Shown: in pieces, positions 53,576 through 62,017 of the stretch
Layout: each line of letters begins with the position of its first letter
How positions within the stretch are numbered: position 1 is the first letter of the stretch
DNA from: Albidovulum sp. bin36
Lineage (GTDB): Bacteria; Pseudomonadota; Alphaproteobacteria; Rhodobacterales; Rhodobacteraceae
DNA length: 64,000 nucleotides
Assembly (NCBI GenBank): GCA_002238565.1
Contig: MPMP01000015.1
Coordinates: 1 to 64,000, forward strand
Direction of reading: 5' to 3'
The notes under the pieces: model-generated
Told to the model about the DNA's origin: nothing
What the model saw: the letters and a program-made list of their open reading frames with translations, nothing else
The model's database searches: none
Program-made: the position numbers and the translations under genes

Positions 53576-54019
53576 TTATCCCGATTCCTCGATTTCTATA
53601 AGAGCGCCGAATGTTTCCTTCGGGTGGAGAAAGAAAAGCGGATGTCCGTGAACGCCCTGCTCAGGCATTTGGAGAGGACGCAGTCCATTAGCCTCAGCAG
53701 TTGAATGCGCCGATTCCGCATCTTCGGTGGAAAAACAAATATGGTGAATGCCGCCGCTTGGATTTCTCTCTATGAATCTGCCAACCGGAGACACTTTTTT
53801 CAGCGGCTGAAGCAGCTCGATTTTCGTGTTCGAAAATTCTGCGAAAGCTATTCTAACGCCCTGCGCGGTATTTTCGGTCGGCGCACTGATTTTTGCTCCA
53901 AACCGGTCATGGTAGAACGACATGGCCTTTTCGAGATCGGGAACCGCCACGGCAATGTGGGCCACGGATGAAACTTTCATTCCACCGAGTTCGATGTCCT
54001 GCGATTTTTCGATTTGCAT
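53576..54019 (-). CDS. VOC-family protein, methylmalonyl-CoA-epimerase-like
   Basis: Small metal-dependent protein of the vicinal-oxygen-chelate fold, 147 residues (134 if the internal ATG at 53980 is used). Landmarks are SVAHIAVAVPDLEKAMSFYH (first metal His), KIELLQPLKKVSPVGRFIER, GGIHHICFSTEDAESA (second His) and FGALIEIEE (Glu). This is the pattern of methylmalonyl- or ethylmalonyl-CoA epimerases. Placed directly upstream of the crotonase gene, it probably epimerises a branched or ring-opened CoA ester in the same pathway. No methylmalonyl-CoA mutase is in the window. Confidence 0.82.
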   Translation of the reverse strand: MQIEKSQDIELGGMKVSSVAHIAVAVPDLEKAMSFYHDRFGAKISAPTENTAQGVRIAFAEFSNTKIELLQPLKKVSPVGRFIERNPSGGIHHICFSTEDAESAHSTAEANGLRPLQMPEQGVHGHPLFFLHPKETFGALIEIEESG

Positions 54020-54103
54020 TTCGCCTCATCCAAGCTCCTGTATCTCGCAGCGCGCCTCGCTGAGAATTCTATTCGCTCCAAGCCCGGGCGGCCCATTTTC
54101 CGA

Positions 54104-55627
54104 CTAGGCTGTTTCGTCATTTCCGCCGCGCTTGCCTCGCCTTCTTCGCCGCAATTCGAGATATCCGAATGTAACGAGTACAAGAGCCGTAAGTACCAGA
54201 ATTATGGCAGTAATTGGGCGCTCGAAAAAGGCCAGAAGATTCCCGTCCGACTGAATTAGCCCCCTGCGAAGCGATTCCTCGAGAATTTTCGCCAAAACAA
54301 AGGAAAGAAGCATCGGAGCTATTGCAATATCGAGTTTGCGCATAGCGTAGCCAACAATTCCGAACACGAACATGACCGCGAGGTCGAAGCTGCTCGATTT
54401 AACCGAATAGGTGCCCACGACGCAGAACGCGACGACGATCGAATAAAGAAGAGGCCTTGGAATGGTCAGTACTTTGATCCACCACCTCATTGTCAAACGG
54501 CCGAAAATGTAAAGCGCAGCCGTTGCAAAAAGCACGGACATGAACAATCCGAAAATCACGTCCCGATGTTCCGAAATCAGAAACGGCCCCGGCTGCAATC
54601 CCTGCGCGATCAATGCGCTCATTAAAATCGCGGTTACGATATCGCCCGGAATGCCGAATACGAGCATCGGAATCATTGCCGCGGCGCATACCGCATTGTT
54701 TGCAGCTTCCGGCGCGACGACGCCTTCAAATGCGCCGTGGCCGAATTTTTCGGGGTTTTTGGACGCCCTTTTCGCGAGGCCGTAAGCCACCCACGGAGAC
54801 GTTTCCGAGCCGATGCCCGGCAAAGCTCCGATAAATGTACCCACTAGTGACGAACGCACGATCGTCCACAGGTGGGTTGCGGCCGCTCCAAGCTGCATTC
54901 CGGTGCCGGCGATCCGAACGCCGATAGAATCCGCGGCTGGCTTTCCGGTTCGCCCGAACGACTCCATCTGAATAAGAACCTCCGCGATACCGAAAAGACC
55001 CGTCACAAGCGCGATGACGTTCAACCCTCCCTGAAGTTCGGGCAGACCGAATGACAGCCTTTGAGTGCCTCCAATCGGGTCGGTGCCGATGAGAGCGAAG
55101 AAAACGCCAAGTGATGCGGCAAGCACCCCTTTGGCCAATGATCGTCCCGACACGTAGCAAATCATCGTTAGTGAAAACAAAACGAGGGCGAAGAACTCGT
55201 GCGGGCCGAACTGAATGGCGATCAATGCAAGCGCCGGCGCACCGAATATCAAGGCAACCGTTCCGAATGCATCGCCGACGAGCGAAGCGTTGAGCGCGCC
55301 CATCAATGCCTCGCTTGCCTTCCCCTGCTTTCGCATTTCATATCCGTCGAGCAGCGTCGCCGCGTTCGCTGCGGTTCCGGGAGTCCCGATGAGGATTGCC
55401 GACACCGAGCCTCCGAATGTTCCGCCCTTGAAAAGTCCGATTAGAAACGGAATTCCAATCAGCGGCCCTACAAAGAATGTGAAGGGCGAAAGCAGCGCCA
55501 TGCCCATGGTCGCGCTTAAGCCCGGAATTGCGCCGATCATTAAGCCGACAATCGTACCAAGGGAAATAGCCGCAATAGTTTGCCAGTTGAAAACTACAAC
55601 GGCGGCCGCCAGGAGATCTTCAAGCAT
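54104..55627 (-). CDS. tctA: Tripartite tricarboxylate transporter, large membrane subunit (TctA)
   Basis: Main pore of a TTT importer for carboxylic acids, driven by ion gradients. 507 residues with about twelve membrane segments. The TctA hallmarks are GLMIGAIPGLSATMGMALL, GGSVSAILIGTPGTAANAAT, GALPGIGSETSPWVAYGLAK and PEAANNAVCAAAMIPMLVFG followed by IPGDIVTAILM. It starts 18 bases after tctB. The gene order tctC-tctB-tctA is normal. Confidence 0.93.
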   Translation of the reverse strand: MLEDLLAAAVVVFNWQTIAAISLGTIVGLMIGAIPGLSATMGMALLSPFTFFVGPLIGIPFLIGLFKGGTFGGSVSAILIGTPGTAANAATLLDGYEMRKQGKASEALMGALNASLVGDAFGTVALIFGAPALALIAIQFGPHEFFALVLFSLTMICYVSGRSLAKGVLAASLGVFFALIGTDPIGGTQRLSFGLPELQGGLNVIALVTGLFGIAEVLIQMESFGRTGKPAADSIGVRIAGTGMQLGAAATHLWTIVRSSLVGTFIGALPGIGSETSPWVAYGLAKRASKNPEKFGHGAFEGVVAPEAANNAVCAAAMIPMLVFGIPGDIVTAILMSALIAQGLQPGPFLISEHRDVIFGLFMSVLFATAALYIFGRLTMRWWIKVLTIPRPLLYSIVVAFCVVGTYSVKSSSFDLAVMFVFGIVGYAMRKLDIAIAPMLLSFVLAKILEESLRRGLIQSDGNLLAFFERPITAIILVLTALVLVTFGYLELRRRRRGKRGGNDETA

Positions 55628-55645
55628 TAATTCTACAGACTCATT

Positions 55646-56122
55646 CTAAATCAGCACGCCGACTGGCAAGCCGACATGAAGTCCGAACCTGAATACCAGC
55701 CGAAGCAACACGGCTACGCATATGGCTGTGGGAATGATCACCAGCAGGTTTCGGTATCCGCCCGCGACAGTCGCGCAGGCGACGAACAGCACCGTGGACA
55801 CGACGAACCCGAGGAATACGACGCAAATTAGGTAAATCAAAATTCCGCCGAGCCCAGCGCAGACCCGGAAATAAGATTCGGCGGTCGTGCCGACGGCAGG
55901 CAGAGTATCGGTGCGCAGCGGGATTGTCGCGAAAACGATGATTGCAGCGGCTGCGAGGACAATCGATGACAGTCGCGGAAAAAAGTCCGGCTCCAGCGCT
56001 ACGTCGGTCGTACCGGGGATAGTAAATGCCCAGCCCCGCACCAGATCGGGCGCTTTCAGGAAGAGGGCCACGCCAGCAACGAATACAATTGCCGCTAGCG
56101 TGCCCTCGAGCAGCCACCTCAA
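55646..56122 (-). CDS. tctB: Tripartite tricarboxylate transporter, small membrane subunit (TctB)
   Basis: 158 residues with four predicted membrane segments (LAAIVFVAGVALFLKAP, LSSIVLAAAAIIVFATI, AGLGGILIYLICVVFLGF, and a C-terminal LLVIIPTAICVAVLLRLVF). Sequence conservation of TctB is low, but size, topology and position between tctC and tctA are decisive. The P-x-x-FP motif (EPDFFPRLSS) is typical. Confidence 0.88.
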   Translation of the reverse strand: MRWLLEGTLAAIVFVAGVALFLKAPDLVRGWAFTIPGTTDVALEPDFFPRLSSIVLAAAAIIVFATIPLRTDTLPAVGTTAESYFRVCAGLGGILIYLICVVFLGFVVSTVLFVACATVAGGYRNLLVIIPTAICVAVLLRLVFRFGLHVGLPVGVLI

Positions 56123-56150
56123 TACTTTTGCTCTAGTTGATCCGGCGCTT

Positions 56151-57122
56151 CTAGTTCCCTAAAGCAGCTCTGAGCAGTTCCGCTGCGTTCGCCCAGTCCT
56201 GCCTCCAAGCCGGTTCGAATTCCTCGACCAGGAATGTTGTCGGATCCTGCAGTGTCAGCTCAAACGCCTTGAGCAATGCGGGATCTTCCCTGATCTCTCG
56301 CATCGCGGCTTGTAGAGTTTCCACTTTGTCGTCCGATAAGCCGGGAGGTCCGTAAATCGCCACGGAAGACCCTGCGATAACGTCGTAGCCAAGCTCTTGC
56401 ATGGTGGGAACGTCAGGAAATTGCGCAAGACGAGAACTAGAGGCAACCGCTAGCGGGCGAAGGGTTCCGTCCTTGACGTAGCCTTCGATTTCACCGGCGT
56501 CGTCAAACAGGAGTTCGCCTTCGCCTGCGATAATCGCTCGCATTTTCGGTCCGCCGCCGCCGTGCGGATTCCACTTGAATTTTTCCGCCGACAACCCTGC
56601 CTCCTTGAGCAGCAGCAACCAGCCGTAGTGGTCGGAAGTCGCAATGTCGGAAATTTCGATCGCAATCGGACCATTCGCCTTTGCAGCCGCAATAAACGAT
56701 TCGACGCTGTCGTAGGGAGATGTTGCGCGGGTCGTCATGATCCAGGGAACGAACGATACTTGCGCGATAGGCGTAAAGTCGTCGGCATCCAGATCGAGGC
56801 CCTGCGCGATAGGCGCGATTATAGCCCCTCCGTTGTCGCAAATTGCAAGATCGTAGCCGTCGGGATCAGCATCCTTAATGTATTGCATGGCAACTGTGCC
56901 GGATCCACCGGTTCTGTATTGCGGCAGAAGCGATTGGCTAAGATATTTGGACGCGACGCGTTCTACCATCCTCAGATTTCGGTCGACTCCGCCCCCGGCC
57001 GGATAACAAGCAGCCACGCTAATTGGACGGTCCGGATACATATCTTGGGCATTTATCGCCGCGCCAGCGACCGCCATTCCGACCGCAATCGGCAACCCTA
57101 TAATTGACGAAAAAATTTTCAT
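56151..57122 (-). CDS. tctC: Tripartite tricarboxylate transporter, periplasmic binding protein (TctC/Bug family)
   Basis: Binds a carboxylated ligand in the periplasm and hands it to TctAB. Signal peptide residues 1-25. Bug-family features are YPDRPISVAACYPAGGGVDR (ligand-carboxylate loop; usually V.F.PGG..D), a GSGTVAMQYIKDADPDGYDL block, WNPHGGGGPKMRAIIAGEGE and GPPGLSDDKVETLQAAMREI. Length 323, good ribosome site GAGGAGG upstream. In this position it defines the import substrate of the cluster, probably an aromatic-derived or other organic acid. Confidence 0.9.
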   Translation of the reverse strand: MKIFSSIIGLPIAVGMAVAGAAINAQDMYPDRPISVAACYPAGGGVDRNLRMVERVASKYLSQSLLPQYRTGGSGTVAMQYIKDADPDGYDLAICDNGGAIIAPIAQGLDLDADDFTPIAQVSFVPWIMTTRATSPYDSVESFIAAAKANGPIAIEISDIATSDHYGWLLLLKEAGLSAEKFKWNPHGGGGPKMRAIIAGEGELLFDDAGEIEGYVKDGTLRPLAVASSSRLAQFPDVPTMQELGYDVIAGSSVAIYGPPGLSDDKVETLQAAMREIREDPALLKAFELTLQDPTTFLVEEFEPAWRQDWANAAELLRAALGN

Positions 57123-57388
57123 GCTTTCCTCCTCATTATTATATTACCGAATTCGTAGCAAAAAATGCGGGCTAACACCAATATTTATTTAACTAGTCTT
57201 TCTTTTTCCGGGATTCGGCCTGGAAAAATCGGATACTTGATCGCAGATTGCAGGAAAACGGCGCGATTGCAGGCATGCCACGGTGATAAGGCCGGTGGGT
57301 TCAGCGTCTTAAGATTTGGAGAGTCATGCTCGCCAAAATTCTTTTTAAAGCGCGGCCACTAGACTCAGGGGTTTCACTCCATTCCTGT

Positions 57389-58771
57389 CTAGTCGCAATG
57401 AACGGCCGTAGCATCGATTTGGACCGCAACGGATTCAATCGGACCTGGATTTTGGACGAAGACGCAGTCGAATGCGGGTTGCGCATGCGGGTGCAATTTG
57501 GAGCGAATCGCCTCGTAAACGGCTACATCCGACTCTTCGCGAAGATAGACAACTGTCTTGGCGATGCAATCAATGCCCAAGCCCGATGCTTTGCAAGTAT
57601 CTAGCAGGCGTCGCCAAGCCCACCAAACTTGAGCCGGCAGGGAAGGCGAACTGGACGCATCTTCCAAAGAACGAATGAATTCCACTTCCGTACCTACGGA
57701 ATCCGCAGATGTCGCTATGCACCCCTTGGAATCGATGCCCAGCATGCCGGCGAAAAACAAAAGAGGCCCGGCTCTGCACGCCGCAGGACCAGAATAAGGG
57801 CGCCCGCAATTCCAGGACACGTCCGTTCGCTGAAGCCGTCCCGGCAATAGCGCGGTCGGTTCAATTTCGATTCTGCATCCCTTGTGGCCAACCTCGTCGA
57901 AACCGACGATAGTCATTGCGGGCGCAGAACTTGCAAAGAAATGCGTATGGACGCGATGAAAGATCGCTAGGTCCCGCAGGTCCGAGAGATAGACCCGAAC
58001 ATGGACAATGTCGCGCATAGACATTTCGTTAGATTCCAGCGCGCGCTGAATTTCGTTGTATACGAACCATGTCTGCGCCGCGATCGGCCCGTCGCGCGCA
58101 TCCGGATGGCTGCGTCCGGTCGCAAGGAATCGTCCTTGCTCCGGTATGTCGTCGAAACTGGCGACTACGGGTTTTCTCGGCTCGGCGGTTCGAATGGGAA
58201 TATGACCTGCAAGAAATACGAGCGGCCCGCTTGCGACCATCTGGGAATAAATCGAGGCGGATGGATTTGCCGCATGAAGAGCGGGCGTCAAAACTCGGCG
58301 GGGACCTAGATAATTGGGATGCTCCGGATCGACCGCAATGCTCTCAATTCCGTACCATCGTCCGAAACGCCCTCCCACTGAAGAAACTCCGAGGCCGCTG
58401 CTCGGCGCCGCTTCCGGCTGGCAAAACTTCCGCACGCGCTCAAGTACGGGAAAAAACCTCTTATCCTTCTGCCACATTCTCTGCCGCAGAATTTGGTCGC
58501 TTTGCGTTCCCGCGGCTTTTAGTATCGTATCCATGCGGGCATGCGCGTTCCACGCATCGGAAGTAGCGTCGCCCTCCTGCTCATCTACCAGCCAGAAGCC
58601 CTGCGAATTCTTGCTCAGGACTGAAGGCACGTCCGAGAAGGAACCGGCCTGACCGTCAGGCCTTCCTCCACGGGTCCCGGATACAAAAACAAATCCGCCG
58701 CCGCGAACGGCTAAGGGATATTCAGGCCACGCCTGCGGAACTCCCTCGGCTTGCACGGTTTTCAATGGCAT
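57389..58771 (-). CDS. Three-domain RidA (YjgF/UK114) fusion protein, copy 1
   Basis: Three RidA-like modules in tandem: residues about 13-150 (YPLAVRGGGFVFVSGTRGG to IESIAVDP), 170-310 (VASGPLVFLAGHIPI to CRIEIEPTAL) and 328-458 (CRAGPLLFFAGMLGI to AVQIDATAV). RidA proteins normally form homotrimers of 130-residue chains that hydrolyse enamines/imines at subunit interfaces. This chain could fold as a single-molecule trimer. The Arg that binds the substrate carboxylate (in P-A-R motifs) is replaced in all three modules (PSS, PAM, PAF), so classic 2-aminoacrylate deaminase activity is doubtful. Related aminomuconate deaminases suggest a role with the ACMSD-like neighbour. Length 460, stop TAG. 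Confidence 0.8.
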   Translation of the reverse strand: MPLKTVQAEGVPQAWPEYPLAVRGGGFVFVSGTRGGRPDGQAGSFSDVPSVLSKNSQGFWLVDEQEGDATSDAWNAHARMDTILKAAGTQSDQILRQRMWQKDKRFFPVLERVRKFCQPEAAPSSGLGVSSVGGRFGRWYGIESIAVDPEHPNYLGPRRVLTPALHAANPSASIYSQMVASGPLVFLAGHIPIRTAEPRKPVVASFDDIPEQGRFLATGRSHPDARDGPIAAQTWFVYNEIQRALESNEMSMRDIVHVRVYLSDLRDLAIFHRVHTHFFASSAPAMTIVGFDEVGHKGCRIEIEPTALLPGRLQRTDVSWNCGRPYSGPAACRAGPLLFFAGMLGIDSKGCIATSADSVGTEVEFIRSLEDASSSPSLPAQVWWAWRRLLDTCKASGLGIDCIAKTVVYLREESDVAVYEAIRSKLHPHAQPAFDCVFVQNPGPIESVAVQIDATAVHCD

Positions 58772-58859
58772 TTCGCAACCTCCTCAATTAGGTTTGCAGA
58801 AACTTGGCAGAAACGATCATAGCGCGCGGCCTCTCGGAGCAGTGCCAAAGCATACTCAA

Positions 58860-59849
58860 TTACATCGAAAGAAGCCTGCGCGCGTTTCCGGAAAGGATTA
58901 ATGATTGTTCGCCCGGGCTCAATCCTGAATGCTCGGTCACGAATTCGACGGGTCGCTCATAAGACATGTCAAAACAGAAGTCGCTTCCCAGCAGCACGCG
59001 GTCCGCGCCCACAACCGAGATCAAATAGTCCAGAGCCTGATGCGAATGCGTGATGGTATCGTAATAAAATCGACGAAGATAGGTTTCCGGCGACTTGTTC
59101 AGATGGCGGCATTCGGGTCGAACTCCCCAGCCATGCGTTATCCGCCCGATTAGGAATGTAAATGTTCCGCCCGCATGAGGCAGGCAAAATGTTAGCCCGG
59201 GAAACCTATCCAGCACTTCACCGAAAATTAGGTGAGACGCAGCAATCGCGGATTCCGTCGGATTTCCTATTAAATTTGTCAGGTAGAATTTCCGAAGCCT
59301 CTGCGGATCCACCACGCGAATTGGATGGAGAAAAATCGCTAGCCCTAATTCCTGGACGGCCTCGTAGACGGGGAACAGGCTTTCGTCCGACAATTCGAGA
59401 TCGCCTACGCGAGTACCCATGTAAATTCCCTTTATGCCGGGTTTGCCGGATATTCTCTCCAGCTCCTCAAGGGCTAGATCTGGATGATGAAACGGAAGCA
59501 TGGCCAGGAACGCGAATCTATCGGGGTGCGATGAGTGCGCATGAACGCAGGCATCGTTGAAAGTTTCCGACAATCGCTTGGCAAGTGAGCGCGGAGCCCA
59601 ATAGACCATTGGCTGGGTTAGCGAAAGCACATGAACGCCAACGCGCTGCTTGTCCATCGATGCCAGTCTATCTTCAATATCGTAGAACCTTTTCTCAATT
59701 GGCATGATGGTTCCGCCTATATCAATCGAAGGCGACCCGCCGGGGGGCCAGTCGCAGCTAATGCCGTGCGGCTTTCCCTCGGACTCCACCATCTTCAAGT
59801 AGGATTCGGGATAGAAGTGTGCGTGAATGTCGATGGTATCAAAAGTGTC
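58860..59849 (-). CDS. Amidohydrolase-family decarboxylase/hydrolase (ACMSD-like, amidohydrolase 2)
   Basis: TIM-barrel metal enzyme of the group containing aminocarboxymuconate-semialdehyde decarboxylase and related non-oxidative decarboxylases. Metal-binding DIHAHFYPESYL gives His10 and His12; FLHPIRVVDPQRL supplies a His; the second-shell CLPHAGGTFTFLIGR and the catalytic Asp in VLLGSDFCFDMSYE follow. ATG 59849 is preferred because the HxH motif follows closely and GGAGG lies upstream, though a GTG at 59897 would add 16 residues. It is the first gene of the minus-strand cluster, divergent from the second RidA fusion. Confidence 0.83.
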   Translation of the reverse strand, partial: DTFDTIDIHAHFYPESYLKMVESEGKPHGISCDWPPGGSPSIDIGGTIMPIEKRFYDIEDRLASMDKQRVGVHVLSLTQPMVYWAPRSLAKRLSETFNDACVHAHSSHPDRFAFLAMLPFHHPDLALEELERISGKPGIKGIYMGTRVGDLELSDESLFPVYEAVQELGLAIFLHPIRVVDPQRLRKFYLTNLIGNPTESAIAASHLIFGEVLDRFPGLTFCLPHAGGTFTFLIGRITHGWGVRPECRHLNKSPETYLRRFYYDTITHSHQALDYLISVVGADRVLLGSDFCFDMSYERPVEFVTEHSGLSPGEQSLILSGNARRLLSM

Positions 59850-60184
59850 CATGGCGATTGCGGCGCCTCCGTTCACTGCAACAGCGGAAACCCCCACGTC
59901 ACACGGTGCTTGAGAACGCCGGAGCGAGAGTTCGAATTATTGGCGCCCACTCTACCCTACAAGCATCGCTCCGTCCAGAATTTGCAGGACATTCTAACGA
60001 TTGGCTGAAATTCCACCGGTCTATCCGGATCTTGCGCGACGCTATAAACCAAGCCTTGTCCGAAATTCCAAATCCGATAGTGTTGACGCATTCCATGCAG
60101 CGGCTTTGGTTAAGCCCCGTTCGTTTCGAGTATGCGGAGGTGCAATGACCAATGGAATCGAACAAGGAGGAGGAGTAAACTAAG
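59850..60184. other. Divergent regulatory gap between the amidohydrolase and the second RidA fusion
   Basis: About 335 bases that should hold promoters for both arms of the catabolic locus. I see no gene, and no -35/-10 pair that I would defend. The run of GGAGG repeats at 60165-60175 is the ribosome site of the plus-strand gene. Confidence 0.4.
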
Positions 60185-61474
60185 ATGAAAATCGAATTCG
60201 CGCATCATCCCGACGCACCGGCCGGCTCGCCGCCGCTCGCAGCTAGGGCGGGCGATCATGTCTTCGTCGGCGGCCAATTGGCAGCCCATCCGATTCAAGG
60301 AATTCCAAGCGAAGCGAAACTGCTGCCAAACTATTATTGGCACGGGTCAAGCATTCACAAGCAACTCACTTATATTTATTCGAATTTGGACAATGTCCTG
60401 AAGGGCCTCGGCTCTTCGCTTGGAAAATGCGTCAAGATCAATTCCTACCATACCGACCCTTCGGAAGTGGATATGGCCTTGCGAGTAAGGAAAGAGTGGT
60501 TCGATATCGAGGGACCACCGCCGAGCAGTTTGCTGATAGTTCCCGAATTGCCGGTTCACGGCGCATCGGTTTCCCTGGATATGACGACGCTTGCGGATGA
60601 TTCAGAGCTGGGCCGCGAATTGGTCCAGATCAAAAGCGTCCAGCAAATCGGACAGGTCGCGGCGATTGGCTGGTCGGTGTATTCGCAGGCGGTCCGAGGC
60701 GGCGGCTTCGTATTCACTCGAGGCACAACGCCCACCGGTCCGCGCGGTCCTATCGATGAAATCGTGCCGCATCCCGAATTGAGATATCGGCGCAATCCTA
60801 TTCGATTTCAAACCGAATACGTTCTCGATTATTTGAAGATGCTGCTCGACGACGCCGGCTGCACGCTCGGCGATGTCGTCAGGGCAGAAATATACTTGGT
60901 AGATATGTCGGATTTTGCAGTATTTGATGAGGTTTGGAGTCGGTATTTTCCGGATGACCCACCGGCGCGGATCGTTATCCAGTCTCCTTTGGCAGTCCCT
61001 CACTGCGTCGTTGAAATCGAATTGGTTGCCGTCGACCCCGCCGGACCATACAAGAAGGAAATAATATCCACCTGCAATGCGCCAACGCCGCTGGGTTCGG
61101 AACCGCAAGCCGTTCGTGCCGGCCCATTCCTCTTCCTATCCTCCCAGCTTGCTTCCGACTACGAGAACGGCTTGGCCGAGGAGGCTCGAATCGATCCAAA
61201 TTTTCCGTTTCACGCGAACGCGTCCAAACTGCAGACTCTGTACATCCTGAAGAATGTTCGAGCGATTTGCGAGGCCGCCGGCACAAGCATTGGAAATCTT
61301 GTCAAAAGGCGCGCAATACACACGGATCTGAATGACTTCCCGGAGGCTGAAGTTCACTGGCGAAACGCCATCCCAAATCGTGTGCCGCCCACGACGGCAT
61401 TTCGCACGAGCGGTCCACTTGCAGTACCCGGATGCACTGTCATGTATGATCTGACGGCCGCAGTCGAAGACTAG
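60185..61474 (+). CDS. Three-domain RidA (YjgF/UK114) fusion protein, copy 2
   Basis: 429 residues with three RidA-like modules: about 18-136, 165-285 and 305-427, each showing the ...GPFLFLSSQL-type first strand and a ...VEIELVAV-type last strand. Only the middle module keeps the RidA carboxylate-binding Arg (Arg262, in PPARIVIQSPLAV) with the catalytic Glu (Glu277) 15 residues later, the spacing of Arg105-Glu120 in enteric RidA. In the first and third modules Arg is replaced (PPSS, PPTT). The protein may thus be a one-chain trimer with one canonical site. Strong ribosome site AAGGAGGAGGAG. It diverges from the amidohydrolase and RidA copy 1 genes. Stop TAG. Confidence 0.82.
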   Translation: MKIEFAHHPDAPAGSPPLAARAGDHVFVGGQLAAHPIQGIPSEAKLLPNYYWHGSSIHKQLTYIYSNLDNVLKGLGSSLGKCVKINSYHTDPSEVDMALRVRKEWFDIEGPPPSSLLIVPELPVHGASVSLDMTTLADDSELGRELVQIKSVQQIGQVAAIGWSVYSQAVRGGGFVFTRGTTPTGPRGPIDEIVPHPELRYRRNPIRFQTEYVLDYLKMLLDDAGCTLGDVVRAEIYLVDMSDFAVFDEVWSRYFPDDPPARIVIQSPLAVPHCVVEIELVAVDPAGPYKKEIISTCNAPTPLGSEPQAVRAGPFLFLSSQLASDYENGLAEEARIDPNFPFHANASKLQTLYILKNVRAICEAAGTSIGNLVKRRAIHTDLNDFPEAEVHWRNAIPNRVPPTTAFRTSGPLAVPGCTVMYDLTAAVED

Positions 61475-61520
61475 AATTGCCGTGCAATCCGGAGACTAAT
61501 TCTTCCTTGCGAGTAACTGC

Positions 61521-61904
61521 TCACACCATTTCAGGTTCGATCTGGCCGCTGTGCGACTTTAGCATATCGGCGGCGTTTCCGGTGAGGGCGATCTGGATGG
61601 CGACGAGGGGGTTGTATCCGAGCGCCTCCATCGAGCTCAGGTAGCTTGATATCCGGCACCAGGCCTCGGCGAAGTGCTGGGTGCGGAAGCATCCGGACAC
61701 CTTCATCTTGACTTTCGCCATCCTGATTTTCGGCTCGCCGGCGTTGTTGGTGAAGCTGACGACCGGCTCCGCCATGAAGCGCAGCACGGACTCCTCGTGC
61801 TTCGCAAGGTGCTCGTGCAGGTTGTGCGCGTCCGACTTCGCGATCCGCTCCCTGTACGCCAAGAAACTCGTTTTACGAAACACCCTTGGTCTTGGCCCCG
61901 GCAT
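61521..61904 (-). pseudogene. IS66-family transposase fragment (C-terminal)
   Basis: The minus strand reads HNLHEHLAKHEESVLRFMAE, VSFTNNAGEPKIRMAKVKMK and VSGCFRTQHFAEAWCRISSY. These are the C-terminal blocks of IS66 TnpC (normally FTNN.AE...R..KVK.K.SGGFR). The catalytic Glu of FTNNxAE reads GE in this copy, but the SGGFR Gly is changed to Cys. Most of the 500-residue protein is missing. A relic marking a past insertion next to the catabolic locus. Confidence 0.75.
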
Positions 61905-62017
61905 CGTGCAATGCGATGCGGCGCAGCGGCGGAGGAATCGACGGATCCGACTTCAGTTCAACAATGACCGCCCAGTCATCTGCAGCAGATCCGCGACGCG
62001 AGGTGTCAGCGATCACC

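Noticed and set aside
57123..57160. TATAAT-like sequence just upstream of tctC as a promoter
   Set aside because: It is so close to the start codon that transcription would begin inside the ribosome site, and no -35 could be paired with it.
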